Positions 24,817-34,063 are shown, numbered from the stretch's first letter. The stretch is 63,377 nt of DNA from Bacteroidales bacterium (GCA_017630195.1 JAGBVS010000209.1:1-63377); one strand, 5' to 3'. Made by a program: numbers and translations. The notes: generated by a model from the letters alone, not told the origin.

Positions 24817-27107
24817 TATTTTATAAGTATTTTTGTAGCAAAAGTTTCCTTGCCAGTTTTGTCGCTTACGAATATCAAATAAACGCCAGGAGCTACTTTG
24901 TTGCCATCTATACTTGTGCAATCCCAGACAGCTTGTCCGCCTTCTGAATATAAATGTGTTACAAAAGATCCGTCAACGGTTGTTATCTTTACTAAAGAAT
25001 TAGGGACTAAATTTTTAATTCCGACAACTCCTGAGTAGTCATGATGAACCGGATTTGGATAAACTACAACGTCAGAATTTTTTTTCATTCCTTTTGTCGC
25101 TACAGCTTTGTATGATATTATGCCTTTATCTGTTGCAAAAAATACATTGCCTTCATCATCGATGGCAATGCCTTGTATGGTATTCGACAACAGAGGACTA
25201 TTTTCTTCTGTAAAGTGATGATATTCTGTCAGACCGTTGTTTGAAATATAAAAAACACCGTTTTTTGTTCCAACCCATAAATTATTGGCTTCATCGATGG
25301 CTATTGCCATAACAGATTCTCCCGAAAGAAGATAGTCGGCTTGTTCGGAGCCGTCGTTACGAGGGACTAAGATTCTTGAAGCGTCGTAATTAGATCCATT
25401 TTGGAAAATCTTTGAGGTTGAATAAAATAGAGCAAGTCCATCGTTTGTTCCAACCCACATGGTGCCATTTTTATCAACAGCCATGCAATTAGCAGATTCT
25501 GGAAGTCCGCCTTGTCCTGCTGTTTTGCTAATTATTTTTTGTCTGTCGTCGGCTGGATTGGAAGGCGTGTTGTTATCATTATACACAATAAAGTTACCGT
25601 CGCGATTCAAAATCCATACGTAGTTGTTTTTGTCAACGACCAACTTGCTGATGTCGCTGCTTCCTATATTAAATGCACACCATTTGTTGTCTGAAGTCTT
25701 GACAGATAGACGTTTGTCGGTTCCGCTATTTGCAATCCATAAGTTGTTTTTGCTGTCAAAATCGAGACCTGTAATATATACATATCCATATCCGGCAAGT
25801 TCGCCGAGACTGCTGTTAGTAGTGTTGTAAATATTTTTTAACTCGAAGTTTTCAAATTCAAGAAGGCCTTTATGGAAAGAACCGACATATACTTTTGAAT
25901 TGTTTATTGGATCGAAGGCTATACTCACGAAATCAGATATAGTGTCGCAAGCTTCTGTATTTGTTTTGTTTATAAATGACCATTCATAATTGTCATAATA
26001 GAATACGCCATCATTAAGCCAGCGTTTTGCCCATGTTGAAGAGTAACCGCCAGAAGCAACCCAAATTTGATTTCCATTTGATTTGATGTCAAAACTTGAA
26101 TTACTGTAAGGCCCGTTGTATTTTATATATTCGTATGTTTTATCGTGATAAGCCTTGATAAGACTATTTGTTTTGTCGCCAATCCAATATATGTTATTTA
26201 TTTGGTCATAAATGGCGCAGAATGGTTCTATTTGCTTGAAATTGTATATGTTATCGTAGTTTTTGTTGATAACGGATAGACTATATTGTTCAACAAACAC
26301 AAGTCTGTCGTCGTATGCTTTGATTTCTCTTTTTACAGTATTGTTGTCTTTGCTGAAATAATCCCACGATTCGCCATTATATATAAATAATGTGTCGGTT
26401 TTGTACTTGTTTTCAGAATAGTTTACAAGTAGCTCGCCATTGAAAGTTTCAATTTCTGAATAATTTAAATCGCTGTGAATTAATGTGGTGTCGTGAGTCC
26501 ATTGTGAAAAGTCAGCAAGGTTATTGTTATTATAATCAGCATAATAAACGCCCTTGCTTGTTGCTGCGTAAAACTTGTCGTTATGCAAAACAATATCGTT
26601 TATTGCGAGATATGTGCCATTTTCTCCGATAACATAGGTGTCTTTTATTTCTAATTTTGTCAAATCAATAATAACGATGCCTAATCCGCAGCAAACGTAT
26701 GCCATATCTTCTATGAAATATATGTCGTTGATTGTTTTATCTACTAAGATATTTTTGTTTTTAACGTCGTTGATGTTTATTATCTTTCCGTTCTTGTCAA
26801 TTATATCAATATTGGCGTTTGAGTATCCGATGAGAATCATACCTGTTTTTTGGTTGTATCTCATAACGCTTATTCCAAAGTCGGACAATCCGTTTACTTT
26901 GGATAACTTATTGATGGAATTGTCTTTAGTGTTGTAATAGTAAACTTCGTAAGGTGTAGCGGTATATATTTTATCATTTACCTTTTCGACATTTATAACT
27001 TTCATTCCCGGAGTGTGAGTTGTCCAATGATGAATTGGAGTTTGAGCGTTACATGTGATGAAACATGTGAGAATCATTATGATAGCGGAGATGTGTTTAT
27101 TAAGCAT
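24816..27107 (-). CDS. porZ: T9SS-associated beta-propeller protein PorZ
   Basis: A 763-residue exported protein. After a signal peptide (ILTCFITCNAQ) come PIHHWTTHTPG and KIYTATPYEVYYYN, then two seven-bladed-propeller-like halves with LWIANS, MWVGTNDGLALF and LWVGTKNGVFYISN signature strands (two-component-regulator propeller type). The tail, VVVYPNPVHHDY...GKETFATKILIK, is a T9SS sorting domain. P. gingivalis PorZ is of the same size and layout and sits on the surface with the PorU sortase. The recO neighbour is, from memory, common for porZ. Start could be 27128. Confidence 0.8.
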   Translation of the reverse strand: MLNKHISAIIMILTCFITCNAQTPIHHWTTHTPGMKVINVEKVNDKIYTATPYEVYYYNTKDNSINKLSKVNGLSDFGISVMRYNQKTGMILIGYSNANIDIIDKNGKIININDVKNKNILVDKTINDIYFIEDMAYVCCGLGIVIIDLTKLEIKDTYVIGENGTYLAINDIVLHNDKFYAATSKGVYYADYNNNNLADFSQWTHDTTLIHSDLNYSEIETFNGELLVNYSENKYKTDTLFIYNGESWDYFSKDNNTVKREIKAYDDRLVFVEQYSLSVINKNYDNIYNFKQIEPFCAIYDQINNIYWIGDKTNSLIKAYHDKTYEYIKYNGPYSNSSFDIKSNGNQIWVASGGYSSTWAKRWLNDGVFYYDNYEWSFINKTNTEACDTISDFVSIAFDPINNSKVYVGSFHKGLLEFENFELKNIYNTTNSSLGELAGYGYVYITGLDFDSKNNLWIANSGTDKRLSVKTSDNKWCAFNIGSSDISKLVVDKNNYVWILNRDGNFIVYNDNNTPSNPADDRQKIISKTAGQGGLPESANCMAVDKNGTMWVGTNDGLALFYSTSKIFQNGSNYDASRILVPRNDGSEQADYLLSGESVMAIAIDEANNLWVGTKNGVFYISNNGLTEYHHFTEENSPLLSNTIQGIAIDDEGNVFFATDKGIISYKAVATKGMKKNSDVVVYPNPVHHDYSGVVGIKNLVPNSLVKITTVDGSFVTHLYSEGGQAVWDCTSIDGNKVAPGVYLIFVSDKTGKETFATKILIK

Positions 27108-27152
27108 ATTTGATGATTTATATTGCATATTTATAACAAAATAAAGTTGTTT

Positions 27153-27923
27153 TTATTGTTTTTTTATTGTCCATTTTGAGAAATCGACATGATCTTCTGC
27201 CTTTCTTTCAATATTGTCGGGCAGGTTAGGGAAGAAGTCTATATTTGTTATTTTTTCAACTTCGTCAATGCTCATTGCGTAAGTTGACATCGGGAGTCGG
27301 CCGCTTTTATTCTCATAAATGAAGCCTATAGTATGAATTTTGCCATTTTCTTCTTGCAATAGTACTTTGAAGAATGCCTGAGGCACAACGACTTTGTTTT
27401 CACCTATTGTATTTGAAGCATCGTTGACGATAGGACCGCATGCCACGAGAATCTTGCCTTTTTGCGATGCGAGTTCTCTTACTTGCTCTTCTAAATCTTT
27501 CCAGACGCCTCCGTTCAGATTAGGATTTTGAGGGCAGATATTGGAAAGGTAAAAAGATTCCTTCATGGCTTGTTCGTCCCATTTCATGTCGGCAGCCGGA
27601 GCCATGTGGCCTCTGTCCCATCCGGAATATTTGTAATCGTCGGTAGTTGCCGTGGCGTTTTTCGGCACCATAGGGTCTGGCTTGAAACGGTCGGAACGAG
27701 GAACTTCGCCTTCAACTTCCCAATCGGTCAGTTCATATGCAACCCAATTCGGTATTTTCCAATCGTAATTGTATGATACAGTGTAGCCTTTATGTGTTAT
27801 TATTCTATCGCTTCTTTTGTCTAAAATATTGGGAATCTCAACATTCGACAAATTGATATTCTGTGCAAAAGTTGTTGTAATGCAGAAAAATAATAATAAC
27901 AAAAAAGATGTTAATTTTTTCAT
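27153..27923 (-). CDS. Secreted DNA/RNA non-specific endonuclease (NUC1 family)
   Basis: A 256-residue exported nuclease: signal peptide ending TTTFAQ, then the beta-beta-alpha metal site WDRGHMAPAADMKWDEQAMKESF with the catalytic His of DRGH, and SNICPQNPNLNGGVWKDLE with the Mg-binding Asn. Degrades DNA and RNA outside the cytoplasm, perhaps for nucleotide scavenging. First gene of a leftward run with porZ and recO (45 nt before the porZ start). Confidence 0.92.
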   Translation of the reverse strand: MKKLTSFLLLLFFCITTTFAQNINLSNVEIPNILDKRSDRIITHKGYTVSYNYDWKIPNWVAYELTDWEVEGEVPRSDRFKPDPMVPKNATATTDDYKYSGWDRGHMAPAADMKWDEQAMKESFYLSNICPQNPNLNGGVWKDLEEQVRELASQKGKILVACGPIVNDASNTIGENKVVVPQAFFKVLLQEENGKIHTIGFIYENKSGRLPMSTYAMSIDEVEKITNIDFFPNLPDNIERKAEDHVDFSKWTIKKQ

Positions 27924-27936
27924 GAGATATTTTTTA

Positions 27937-27944
27937 CAAAAATA
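27937..27944 (-). promoter_or_regulatory. -7 box of the nuclease-porZ-recO unit
   Basis: TATTTTTG (27944-27937) fits TAnnTTTG and lies 13 nt before the ATG. Confidence 0.45.
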
Positions 27945-28019
27945 AAAATAAAATGTTAAAAATTGTTAAAAATAGCTATTCTATGAAATAAAAAATCAAG
28001 AATATTATGATTAAATTTT

Positions 28020-28027
28020 TATCTTTG
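28020..28027 (+). promoter_or_regulatory. -7 box of gpmA operon
   Basis: TATCTTTG fits TAnnTTTG; leader about 40 nt. Confidence 0.55.
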
Positions 28028-28070
28028 CAGAAAGAAAAAAGAATCACAAAAACTTAAAAAAATACAAACA

Positions 28071-28817
28071 ATGAAGAAACTTATTTTAATTCGTCACGGT
28101 GAAAGTGAATGGAATAAACTGAATCTTTTTACAGGTTGGACAGATGTTGATTTGAGCCCAAAAGGTTTGGAAGAAGCCTTTGAAGCAGGCAAACTTTTAA
28201 AACAAGAAAACTACAAGCCAGAATTATGTTTCACATCATATTTGAAAAGAGCTGTCAAAACTTTAAATAATGTTCTCGATGCAATGAATATGGATTGGCT
28301 TCCTGTTCAAAAAAGCTGGAGATTGAACGAAAAAAGCTACGGCGCAATCCAAGGTTTGAACAAAGCTGACACAGCTGCTAAATATGGCGACGAACAAGTT
28401 TTAGTATGGCGTCGTTCTTTCGACGTTCAACCACCTGCATTGGAAATGAACGATCCAAAGAGCCCAAGAATGGACGCTCGTTACGCTGAACTTACTGACG
28501 AACAAATTCCTTTGACAGAATCATTGAAAGATACTATAGAACGTCTTATGCCTTATTATAACGACGTGATTTTGAAAGCTTTCGAAAATCATGATCAAGT
28601 TATGGTCGTAGCTCATGGTAACTCATTGAGAGGTATCGTAAAAGAACTTCGTGGCATGACTAATGAAGAAATTATTAAGTTCAATATTCCTACTGCTGTT
28701 CCTTACGTATTTGAATTTGATGATAATATGAATCTTCAAAATCATTTCTTCCTCGGCGACCAAGAAGAAATCAAACGTAAAATGGAAAGCGTTGCTAACC
28801 AAGGAAAAGCTAAATAA
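28071..28817 (+). CDS. gpmA: 2,3-bisphosphoglycerate-dependent phosphoglycerate mutase
   Basis: A 248-residue glycolytic enzyme interconverting 3- and 2-phosphoglycerate. LIRHGESEWN has the phosphorylated His9, TSYLKRAVKT, then RLNEKSYGAIQGLNKADTA (usually NERHYGALQGLNKAET, so a K-S replaces R-H), VWRRSFDVQPP and VVAHGNSLRGIVK with the second catalytic His. First gene of gpmA-phosphatase-TatD-tcdA. Confidence 0.95.
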   Translation: MKKLILIRHGESEWNKLNLFTGWTDVDLSPKGLEEAFEAGKLLKQENYKPELCFTSYLKRAVKTLNNVLDAMNMDWLPVQKSWRLNEKSYGAIQGLNKADTAAKYGDEQVLVWRRSFDVQPPALEMNDPKSPRMDARYAELTDEQIPLTESLKDTIERLMPYYNDVILKAFENHDQVMVVAHGNSLRGIVKELRGMTNEEIIKFNIPTAVPYVFEFDDNMNLQNHFFLGDQEEIKRKMESVANQGKAK

Positions 28818-28832
28818 AATAGTCTGTTTGCA

Positions 28833-29531
28833 ATGAAGAATCGGTGGGTTATTCCAGATGTTCATGGTTGTCTCAATACCTTAAAATTATTGATAGAAAG
28901 TAGATTGAATCTGACAAAGTCTGATGTGATCTATTTCCTCGGTGATTATATCGACCGCGGCCCTGATAGTAAAGGCGTTATCGATTTTATCATGAATCTG
29001 CAAAACGCAGGTTACGAAATTCATTGTATAAGAGGTAATCACGAGGATTATTGTATCAGAGCTTGGGAAGAAGACCAAAAAAGAATATTCTTCAAAAGTA
29101 AAATAGAGAAAGATTGGAGAAAAAACGGAGGAACAAAAGCGTTGTTGAGTTTCGGCGCCAATCGCCCTCGTGATATCAATAAGTTTTATATCGACTGGAT
29201 GAAAAAAACAAAATATTATATAGAACTTGAAGATTATATTTTGGTTCATGCAGGCTTTAACTTTAAAATTAATAATCCGTTAGACGACGTATTCAGCATG
29301 ATGTGGATAAGAGATTTTAAAGTCGATAAAGACAAAGTGAAAGGCAAGAAGGTTATTCATGGACATGTGCCGGTTGAAATGACTCTCATAGATTTGTTTA
29401 ACAATAACAACTATGATTTCCTGCCACTTGATAATGGTATTTATTACTCTAACAAAGAAGGATTTGGAAACTTGCTGGCTTTCAATTTGGACACTAAGGA
29501 AATAATAATACAACCTAATTTCGATTCTTAA
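28833..29531 (+). CDS. PPP-family serine/threonine-type metallophosphatase
   Basis: A 232-residue phosphoesterase. Motifs in order: PDVHGCLNT (usually GDxHG), GDYIDRGPDS, RGNHED, LVHAGFN and IHGHVPV, giving the two-metal centre of the bacterial PrpA/ApaH-like branch. Could dephosphorylate proteins or dinucleoside polyphosphates. 15 nt after gpmA and 3 nt before the TatD gene, so cotranscribed. Confidence 0.88.
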   Translation: MKNRWVIPDVHGCLNTLKLLIESRLNLTKSDVIYFLGDYIDRGPDSKGVIDFIMNLQNAGYEIHCIRGNHEDYCIRAWEEDQKRIFFKSKIEKDWRKNGGTKALLSFGANRPRDINKFYIDWMKKTKYYIELEDYILVHAGFNFKINNPLDDVFSMMWIRDFKVDKDKVKGKKVIHGHVPVEMTLIDLFNNNNYDFLPLDNGIYYSNKEGFGNLLAFNLDTKEIIIQPNFDS

Positions 29532-29534
29532 ATC

Positions 29535-30191
29535 ATGAATCCTTTTGTTAATATTCATACTCATAATAGTCGTGTTGATAACAAAGAATTCATTGAAATA
29601 ATTAACATCGATGTTGACAATCTTGTCAATGTCGATGTTAATTTTTTGTATAGCATAGGAATACATCCGTGGAATTCAGGAATTCAGGAATTCGGGGGCT
29701 TGGAAGCTTGGTGGTTAGGTGACATAAACCTAAAAGCAATAGGCGAATGCGGTATCGATAGAGCTTGCGGTATTGACTTTAAGATTCAGAAAGATGTATT
29801 CATAAAGCAGATAGAAGTGTCTGAACAATATAACAAACCTATGATAATTCATGCGGTGCGTTCTCATTCAGACATCTTGTCGATAAGAAAAGAAACAAAA
29901 GCCAAGATGCCTTGGATAATACACGGATTTCAAGGTAATGAACAAATCGTTTCACAATATCTTCGTCATAATATTTACCTGTCAATAGGTGATGTCTTGT
30001 TCAAAAACGAGCTTCGCGCTACGGAACTTCTGAAATTCATTCCGTCCGAAAGATTGTTTTTAGAAACGGATGACAGTGACAGAAATATCGTTGAAGTTTA
30101 TGAGAAAACCTCAGTTTTATCAGGACGTAGTTTAGATGATTTGAGGAACGTTATTTTTAATAACTTTGTAAAAATTTTTGGAAAGATATGA
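29535..30191 (+). CDS. TatD-family metal-dependent hydrolase
   Basis: A 218-residue TIM-barrel hydrolase: NIHTHN supplies HxH, IGECGIDRACG the Glu, PMIIHAVR and WIIHGFQG two His, and FLETDDSD the final Asp. Shorter than E. coli TatD (260) and trimmed in the middle. Family members are 3'-5' DNases or RNA-processing enzymes. GGAATTCA is repeated in tandem at 29673-29695 within the coding sequence. Overlaps tcdA by ATGA. Confidence 0.82.
   Translation: MNPFVNIHTHNSRVDNKEFIEIINIDVDNLVNVDVNFLYSIGIHPWNSGIQEFGGLEAWWLGDINLKAIGECGIDRACGIDFKIQKDVFIKQIEVSEQYNKPMIIHAVRSHSDILSIRKETKAKMPWIIHGFQGNEQIVSQYLRHNIYLSIGDVLFKNELRATELLKFIPSERLFLETDDSDRNIVEVYEKTSVLSGRSLDDLRNVIFNNFVKIFGKI
29673..29697 (+). repeat. 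Short tandem GGAATTCA repeat inside the TatD gene
   Basis: Three copies of GGAATTC with a 1-nt spacer encode WNSGIQEFGG. Short word duplications like this resemble the intergenic word-like repeats of this genome. Confidence 0.6.
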
Positions 30192-30901
30192 ATTGGAATT
30201 CAAGGACACAGTTGTTAGTTGGGGAAGAAGGTGTTAAGAAGTTGGCATCGAGTCATGTTCTCGTTGTAGGATTAGGTGGTGTTGGAGCATACGCTGCTGA
30301 GCAGTTGGCGCGTGCAGGAATAGGAAAGATGACGATTATAGATTGCGATACTGTTAATGTCACCAACAAAAACAGACAGCTTCTCGCTTTAGACAGCACC
30401 ATCGATCGTCCTAAAGTCGAAGTGATGGCTGAGCGTATCCGTGACATCAATCCTGATATTGAGGTGATTCCGATAAATCAATATCTCAAGGACCAGCCTA
30501 TCATCGACCTGATGGAACAGCCTTTCGATTTCGTGGTGGATGCCATCGATACTTTAGCTCCTAAGGTTTTCCTTCTTTATTATGCGGTACAGAACAAACA
30601 AAACATCATCAGCTGTATGGGCGCCGGCGGTAAGTTCGACCCTACAAAGATAGAAATAGACGACATCTCGAAATCGCATAACTGCCGTTTGGCGTTTTAT
30701 ATAAGAAAGAGATTGCATCGTCTCGGAATACGTGAAGGGATAACAGTGGTGTTCTCGCCTGAGAAAGTGGCAGAAAGCGCAGTGTCGATAGAGGAACAGA
30801 CTCAGAATAAGATAGCTACAGTGGGAACGATATCATATATGCCTGCTATATTCGGATGCTTCTGCGCATCTCATGTCATTAGAAAAATTTTAGAGTCTTA
30901 G
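30188..30901 (+). CDS. tcdA: tRNA threonylcarbamoyladenosine dehydratase
   Basis: A 237-residue E1-like (ThiF-fold) enzyme: GLGGVGAYAAEQLARAGIG binds ATP, DCDTVNVTNKNRQ and VDAIDTLAPKVFL complete the adenylation site, and SCMGAGGKFDPTKI and RLHRLGIREGITVVFSPEK are specific to TcdA/YgdL. Converts t6A37 to cyclic ct6A in tRNAs. Last gene of the gpmA unit, convergent with the next gene by 9 nt. Confidence 0.92.
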   Translation: MNWNSRTQLLVGEEGVKKLASSHVLVVGLGGVGAYAAEQLARAGIGKMTIIDCDTVNVTNKNRQLLALDSTIDRPKVEVMAERIRDINPDIEVIPINQYLKDQPIIDLMEQPFDFVVDAIDTLAPKVFLLYYAVQNKQNIISCMGAGGKFDPTKIEIDDISKSHNCRLAFYIRKRLHRLGIREGITVVFSPEKVAESAVSIEEQTQNKIATVGTISYMPAIFGCFCASHVIRKILES

Positions 30902-30910
30902 CATTCTTAA

Positions 30911-31669
30911 TCATCCTGTTACAAGGAAAACAAAATCATCTTTTTCTTCAACCTTTTCCTCTATTGTAGAGATGAAATAGGTGCGTCGTGATGTGCCGTT
31001 TAATAATTTTTTTGCACTATTGAAATCACCGAGCTGACGATACATTTCTATGATGTCGAGGTTTGTTGATTCAAATTCTTCATCGTCGGGAGTGTAACGG
31101 CTTTTTAATAAATCGACTAATCTGCTGAGATTTTCTATATATTCGTCATGATGTACGAGGAATAAATCAATTCCTTGTAATATTTTTTTTCTGTTTCTAT
31201 ACCAGACCTTAAAACTCATCTCTTTCGAGGTGTAACGTTCTATATTAATTTGATATTTGTTTCTTACCAAATCGTTATAAGCCCACCACATCATGCGGCG
31301 GAAATAAATTTCCTGGTCTCTGTTGTAATCAGATTTGGCAAGGAAATTCTTATAATGATTGACGAGAGCCATTCGACCTTCGTTGCTTCCGAAGTGTACT
31401 CCATAGAAACGCCAGCTGTTCCAAGTGTAGAAATTGTCTGCCGGTTTCTTTTTGGTGATGTGTGGTTCTTCATACTTTTCGACCCATGACCAGTGATTGC
31501 AAGCCGGGCATACTATCATCTTCTGATGTTCGGTGATATATCCGTCGTTCAGTATCTTGCCGTCTGAATATAAGATAGACTGATTGACCATAGAGGATAT
31601 AAGAATATGGCCTTCCATCCAACATTTACATCTTGGGCATTGATAATAAAATGTTTCGAATTTAATCAT
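30911..31669 (-). CDS. Zinc-ribbon protein of unknown function
   Basis: A 252-residue protein I do not recognise. The N-terminus has a CPRC (11-14) and CPAC (about 54-57) pair, a likely treble-clef or ribbon zinc site, the middle is rich in Trp/Tyr/Arg (FRRMMWWAYNDL), and the end LDIIEMYRQLGDFNSAKKLLN looks like a single TPR-type hairpin. No signal peptide. It has its own -7 box within the end of rnhA. Role unknown. Confidence 0.7.
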   Translation of the reverse strand: MIKFETFYYQCPRCKCWMEGHILISSMVNQSILYSDGKILNDGYITEHQKMIVCPACNHWSWVEKYEEPHITKKKPADNFYTWNSWRFYGVHFGSNEGRMALVNHYKNFLAKSDYNRDQEIYFRRMMWWAYNDLVRNKYQINIERYTSKEMSFKVWYRNRKKILQGIDLFLVHHDEYIENLSRLVDLLKSRYTPDDEEFESTNLDIIEMYRQLGDFNSAKKLLNGTSRRTYFISTIEEKVEEKDDFVFLVTG

Positions 31670-31688
31670 GAGTCAGTTTTTATTTTTG

Positions 31689-31696
31689 CAAATATA
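31689..31696 (-). promoter_or_regulatory. -7 box of the zinc-ribbon gene
   Basis: TATATTTG (31696-31689) fits TAnnTTTG, 19 nt upstream of the ATG. Confidence 0.45.
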
Positions 31697-31698
31697 AA

Positions 31699-32343
31699 TT
31701 ATTTTCTTCCAAAGTCGGCAGGTATTTCACCCCATATTTCTGTTCTCCATTTATATATAGGTACACGAAAACTATTCTCGTGAAGCCATTTCTCTGCCCA
31801 TCGTATCACCTCAAAGAGAGGTTTGTTTTTGTCGTTTTCAGCAATCTTTGTCTTGCATACGCCTTCTCTTACCCATTTCTGAGCGTTGACGGAATCGGAA
31901 TAAATAGGATAACTGAGTTTGTTTTTCTTTTGCCATGCAAGGCAATATACTATTGCGAGAAACTCTCCTATGTTATTGGAACCGTGTTCATATACCGGGC
32001 TTTTGAAAAGGTGAGTGTTGGTTTCTACAAAAACACCTTGAAATTCCATCTTGCCGGGATTGCCTGAACAGGCAGCGTCAACAGCTATGCTTTGACCTAT
32101 AGGCCTTTGATTTTCTGACAAGTTTTCGTATTGCTTGAATGATTCCTGCTGACCCTTGCCTGTCGTCTGCTGACATGAAGCTTCATAGCCGGCTCTAAAT
32201 GCATTTTCTGCACTCGCTCTGTCGGGAAACGATTTGTATTGCGCTCCTTTAAAACCTTCTATTTGCATTTTGCAGGATTCCCATGTGCTAAAGACACCTA
32301 TTTCTCTGCCTTTCCAAACTACGTAATATTTATTTTTTGCCAT
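31699..32343 (-). CDS. rnhA: Ribonuclease HI with N-terminal viroplasmin-like domain
   Basis: A 214-residue protein. Residues 5-50 (YYVVWKGREIGVFSTWESCKMQIEGFKGAQYKSF) form the caulimovirus viroplasmin/RNase H1 N-terminal hybrid-binding domain. The RNase H core follows: VDAACSGNPG (first Asp), GSNNIGEFLAIV (Glu), YSDSVNAQKWV (Asp) and ADFGRK (last Asp). Degrades RNA in RNA-DNA hybrids. The layout is eukaryote-like but widespread in Bacteroidota. Confidence 0.92.
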   Translation of the reverse strand: MAKNKYYVVWKGREIGVFSTWESCKMQIEGFKGAQYKSFPDRASAENAFRAGYEASCQQTTGKGQQESFKQYENLSENQRPIGQSIAVDAACSGNPGKMEFQGVFVETNTHLFKSPVYEHGSNNIGEFLAIVYCLAWQKKNKLSYPIYSDSVNAQKWVREGVCKTKIAENDKNKPLFEVIRWAEKWLHENSFRVPIYKWRTEIWGEIPADFGRK

Positions 32344-32347
32344 AATG

Positions 32348-32355
32348 CAAAGTTA
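32348..32355 (-). promoter_or_regulatory. -7 box of rnhA
   Basis: TAACTTTG (32355-32348) ends 4 nt before the ATG, implying a leaderless mRNA. Confidence 0.45.
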
Positions 32356-32470
32356 ACAAAGATTTCAATAATAAAATCTTAATTTTTTTAGAAAAAAACT
32401 AAAAATAAATGATTTCGTGTTGTTTTTTTTTGTAAAATTGCGTTTTATTAAAAAGAAGTATATAAATGAA

Positions 32471-33631
32471 ATGAAAAATATAGTTCTATTTGGTAAAAGT
32501 ATTCATAAATGTATTGTAATAGCTTTATTTATAATATGTTTTGTGTTAAAATTACCAAATCTCGTTCTTGCCAATAATGAAAATCATAATCATGATGCTG
32601 AGTGTCTTACTGAAGAAATTGAGACGGAAAAAGGTAAATTTAATGCTGGAGATTTGATTTTCGACCATATTTTGGATTCGTATGATTGGCATATCTGTAC
32701 TTGGAAAGGGAAACACATATCCGTTAATCTTCCAATTATAGTTTTTGACGAAGGCGAATTGTATTCATTTTCATCGAAACATCTGCATCACGGGCATGAA
32801 TATGTTACACAAAACAAGCACGGTGATGATGTAATATTTAAAATTCCCAATCATGGGAAATTCGAAGGGAAAGTGGTAAGAGTGGGTAGCGATGGCGCTC
32901 TTACCCGTCCTTTCGATATCTCTATCACAAAAACAGTCTGCGGTTTATTTATCTCATGTACTCTTCTCGTCGTGATATTTTTGCTTGTCGCAAAAGGCTA
33001 TCGTCAACGTGGAGAAAAAGCGCCAAAAGGAATTCAGGCTCTGATAGAACCTCTTGTTATTTATGTCAGAGATGAAATAGCCAAACCTAACATAGGCAAA
33101 GATTATGAAAAATATCTGCCTTATCTTCTGACAGTATTCTTCTTTATTATCTTCAATAACATCTTAGGTCTTATACCATTTTTTCCGTTCGGAGCAAATA
33201 TAACAGGTAATATAGCCGTGACAGCGACACTCGCTTTGTTCACGTTTTTTATCACACACTTGACAGGAAAGAGACATTATTACAAAGACATATTCAATAC
33301 TCCGGGTGTCCCTTGGTGGTTGAAATTCCCATTGCCGCTGATGCCAATAGTGGAAGTAGTGGGATGTTTCGTAAAACCTGTAGTGCTGGCAATACGTCTT
33401 TTTGCTAATATCACAGCAGGTCATATTGTGATATTAGGCTTCGTATGTCTGATTTTCATTCTTGGCGAGATGAGCGCTGCAGCAGGTGGAGCGGTGTCGG
33501 TGGTTTCGTTATTGCTCGCCATTTTTGTCGATTGCCTTGAGTTGTTGGTCGCATATATTCAAGCATACGTGTTTACACTATTGTCGTCGCTCTATTTTGG
33601 CGCAGCAGCAAAAGAAGAACACGAACATTAA
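32471..33631 (+). CDS. atpB: ATP synthase F0 subunit a
   Basis: A 386-residue membrane subunit. A signal-like segment and a His-rich NENHNHDAE precede a periplasmic domain of about 140 residues, typical of Bacteroidota, then five to six membrane helices. LAIRLFANITAGHIVILGF carries the essential proton-channel Arg. Start at 32471 is preferred over an in-frame upstream ATG at 32417, which would add a run of Phe and Lys from AT-rich leader. First gene of atpBEFHAG; no atpI, atpD or atpC adjoins. Confidence 0.95.
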   Translation: MKNIVLFGKSIHKCIVIALFIICFVLKLPNLVLANNENHNHDAECLTEEIETEKGKFNAGDLIFDHILDSYDWHICTWKGKHISVNLPIIVFDEGELYSFSSKHLHHGHEYVTQNKHGDDVIFKIPNHGKFEGKVVRVGSDGALTRPFDISITKTVCGLFISCTLLVVIFLLVAKGYRQRGEKAPKGIQALIEPLVIYVRDEIAKPNIGKDYEKYLPYLLTVFFFIIFNNILGLIPFFPFGANITGNIAVTATLALFTFFITHLTGKRHYYKDIFNTPGVPWWLKFPLPLMPIVEVVGCFVKPVVLAIRLFANITAGHIVILGFVCLIFILGEMSAAAGGAVSVVSLLLAIFVDCLELLVAYIQAYVFTLLSSLYFGAAAKEEHEH

Positions 33632-33699
33632 TTAATATGTATGTCCATTGGCGCATAAGAAAAATAAATATTAAGTAAAACCTTATAAATTTATAAGTT

Positions 33700-33969
33700 A
33701 TGTCATTATTAGTTTTATTACAAGATGTAGTTCAGGCCGCTGTTGACTTGGCTCCATTAGCAAAATTGGGCGCTGCATTGGCAGCAGGTATTGTAACAAT
33801 TGGCGCTGGTTTAGGTATCAGCAGAATTGCAAGCTCAGCATTGGAATCATCAGCACGTCAACCTGAAATAGCAGACAAAGCTCAAACAAGCATGCTCATC
33901 TCAGCTGCATTTGTTGAAGGTGTTTCATTGTTCGCTTTGGTTGTATGCTTGCTGATTGGTATTGCTTGA
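33700..33969 (+). CDS. atpE: ATP synthase F0 subunit c
   Basis: An 89-residue hairpin of two helices with the polar loop ARQPE (52-56) and ion-binding Glu73 in AAFVEGVSLFALV. The Glu is followed by Gly rather than Ser/Thr, and the Gln of sodium-type rings is Ile here, so proton coupling is expected. A strong hairpin follows before atpF. Confidence 0.95.
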   Translation: MSLLVLLQDVVQAAVDLAPLAKLGAALAAGIVTIGAGLGISRIASSALESSARQPEIADKAQTSMLISAAFVEGVSLFALVVCLLIGIA

Positions 33970-33977
33970 TCAGTACG

Positions 33978-34019
33978 AAATTATCGTCGTTGTAGCGGTT
34001 GGCTGCAACGACGAAATTT
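33978..34019 (+). promoter_or_regulatory. Strong hairpin between atpE and atpF
   Basis: TCGTCGTTGTAG (33984-33995) pairs with CTGCAACGACGA (34003-34014) over 12 bp with one G-U around a 7-nt loop; AAATT/AATTT extends the stem past one bulged A. Five T follow. In the middle of an operon it likely acts as a 3' stabiliser or partial attenuator that sets c-subunit excess. Confidence 0.75.
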
Positions 34020-34063
34020 TTAAGATTAAAAAATAACTAATTGAACATCGTAAATTGTAAGTT

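Noticed and set aside
24817-24921. 35-residue N-terminal extension of recO
   Set aside because: It is the C-terminus of porZ read in another frame; recO family proteins begin at the ATG at 24816.
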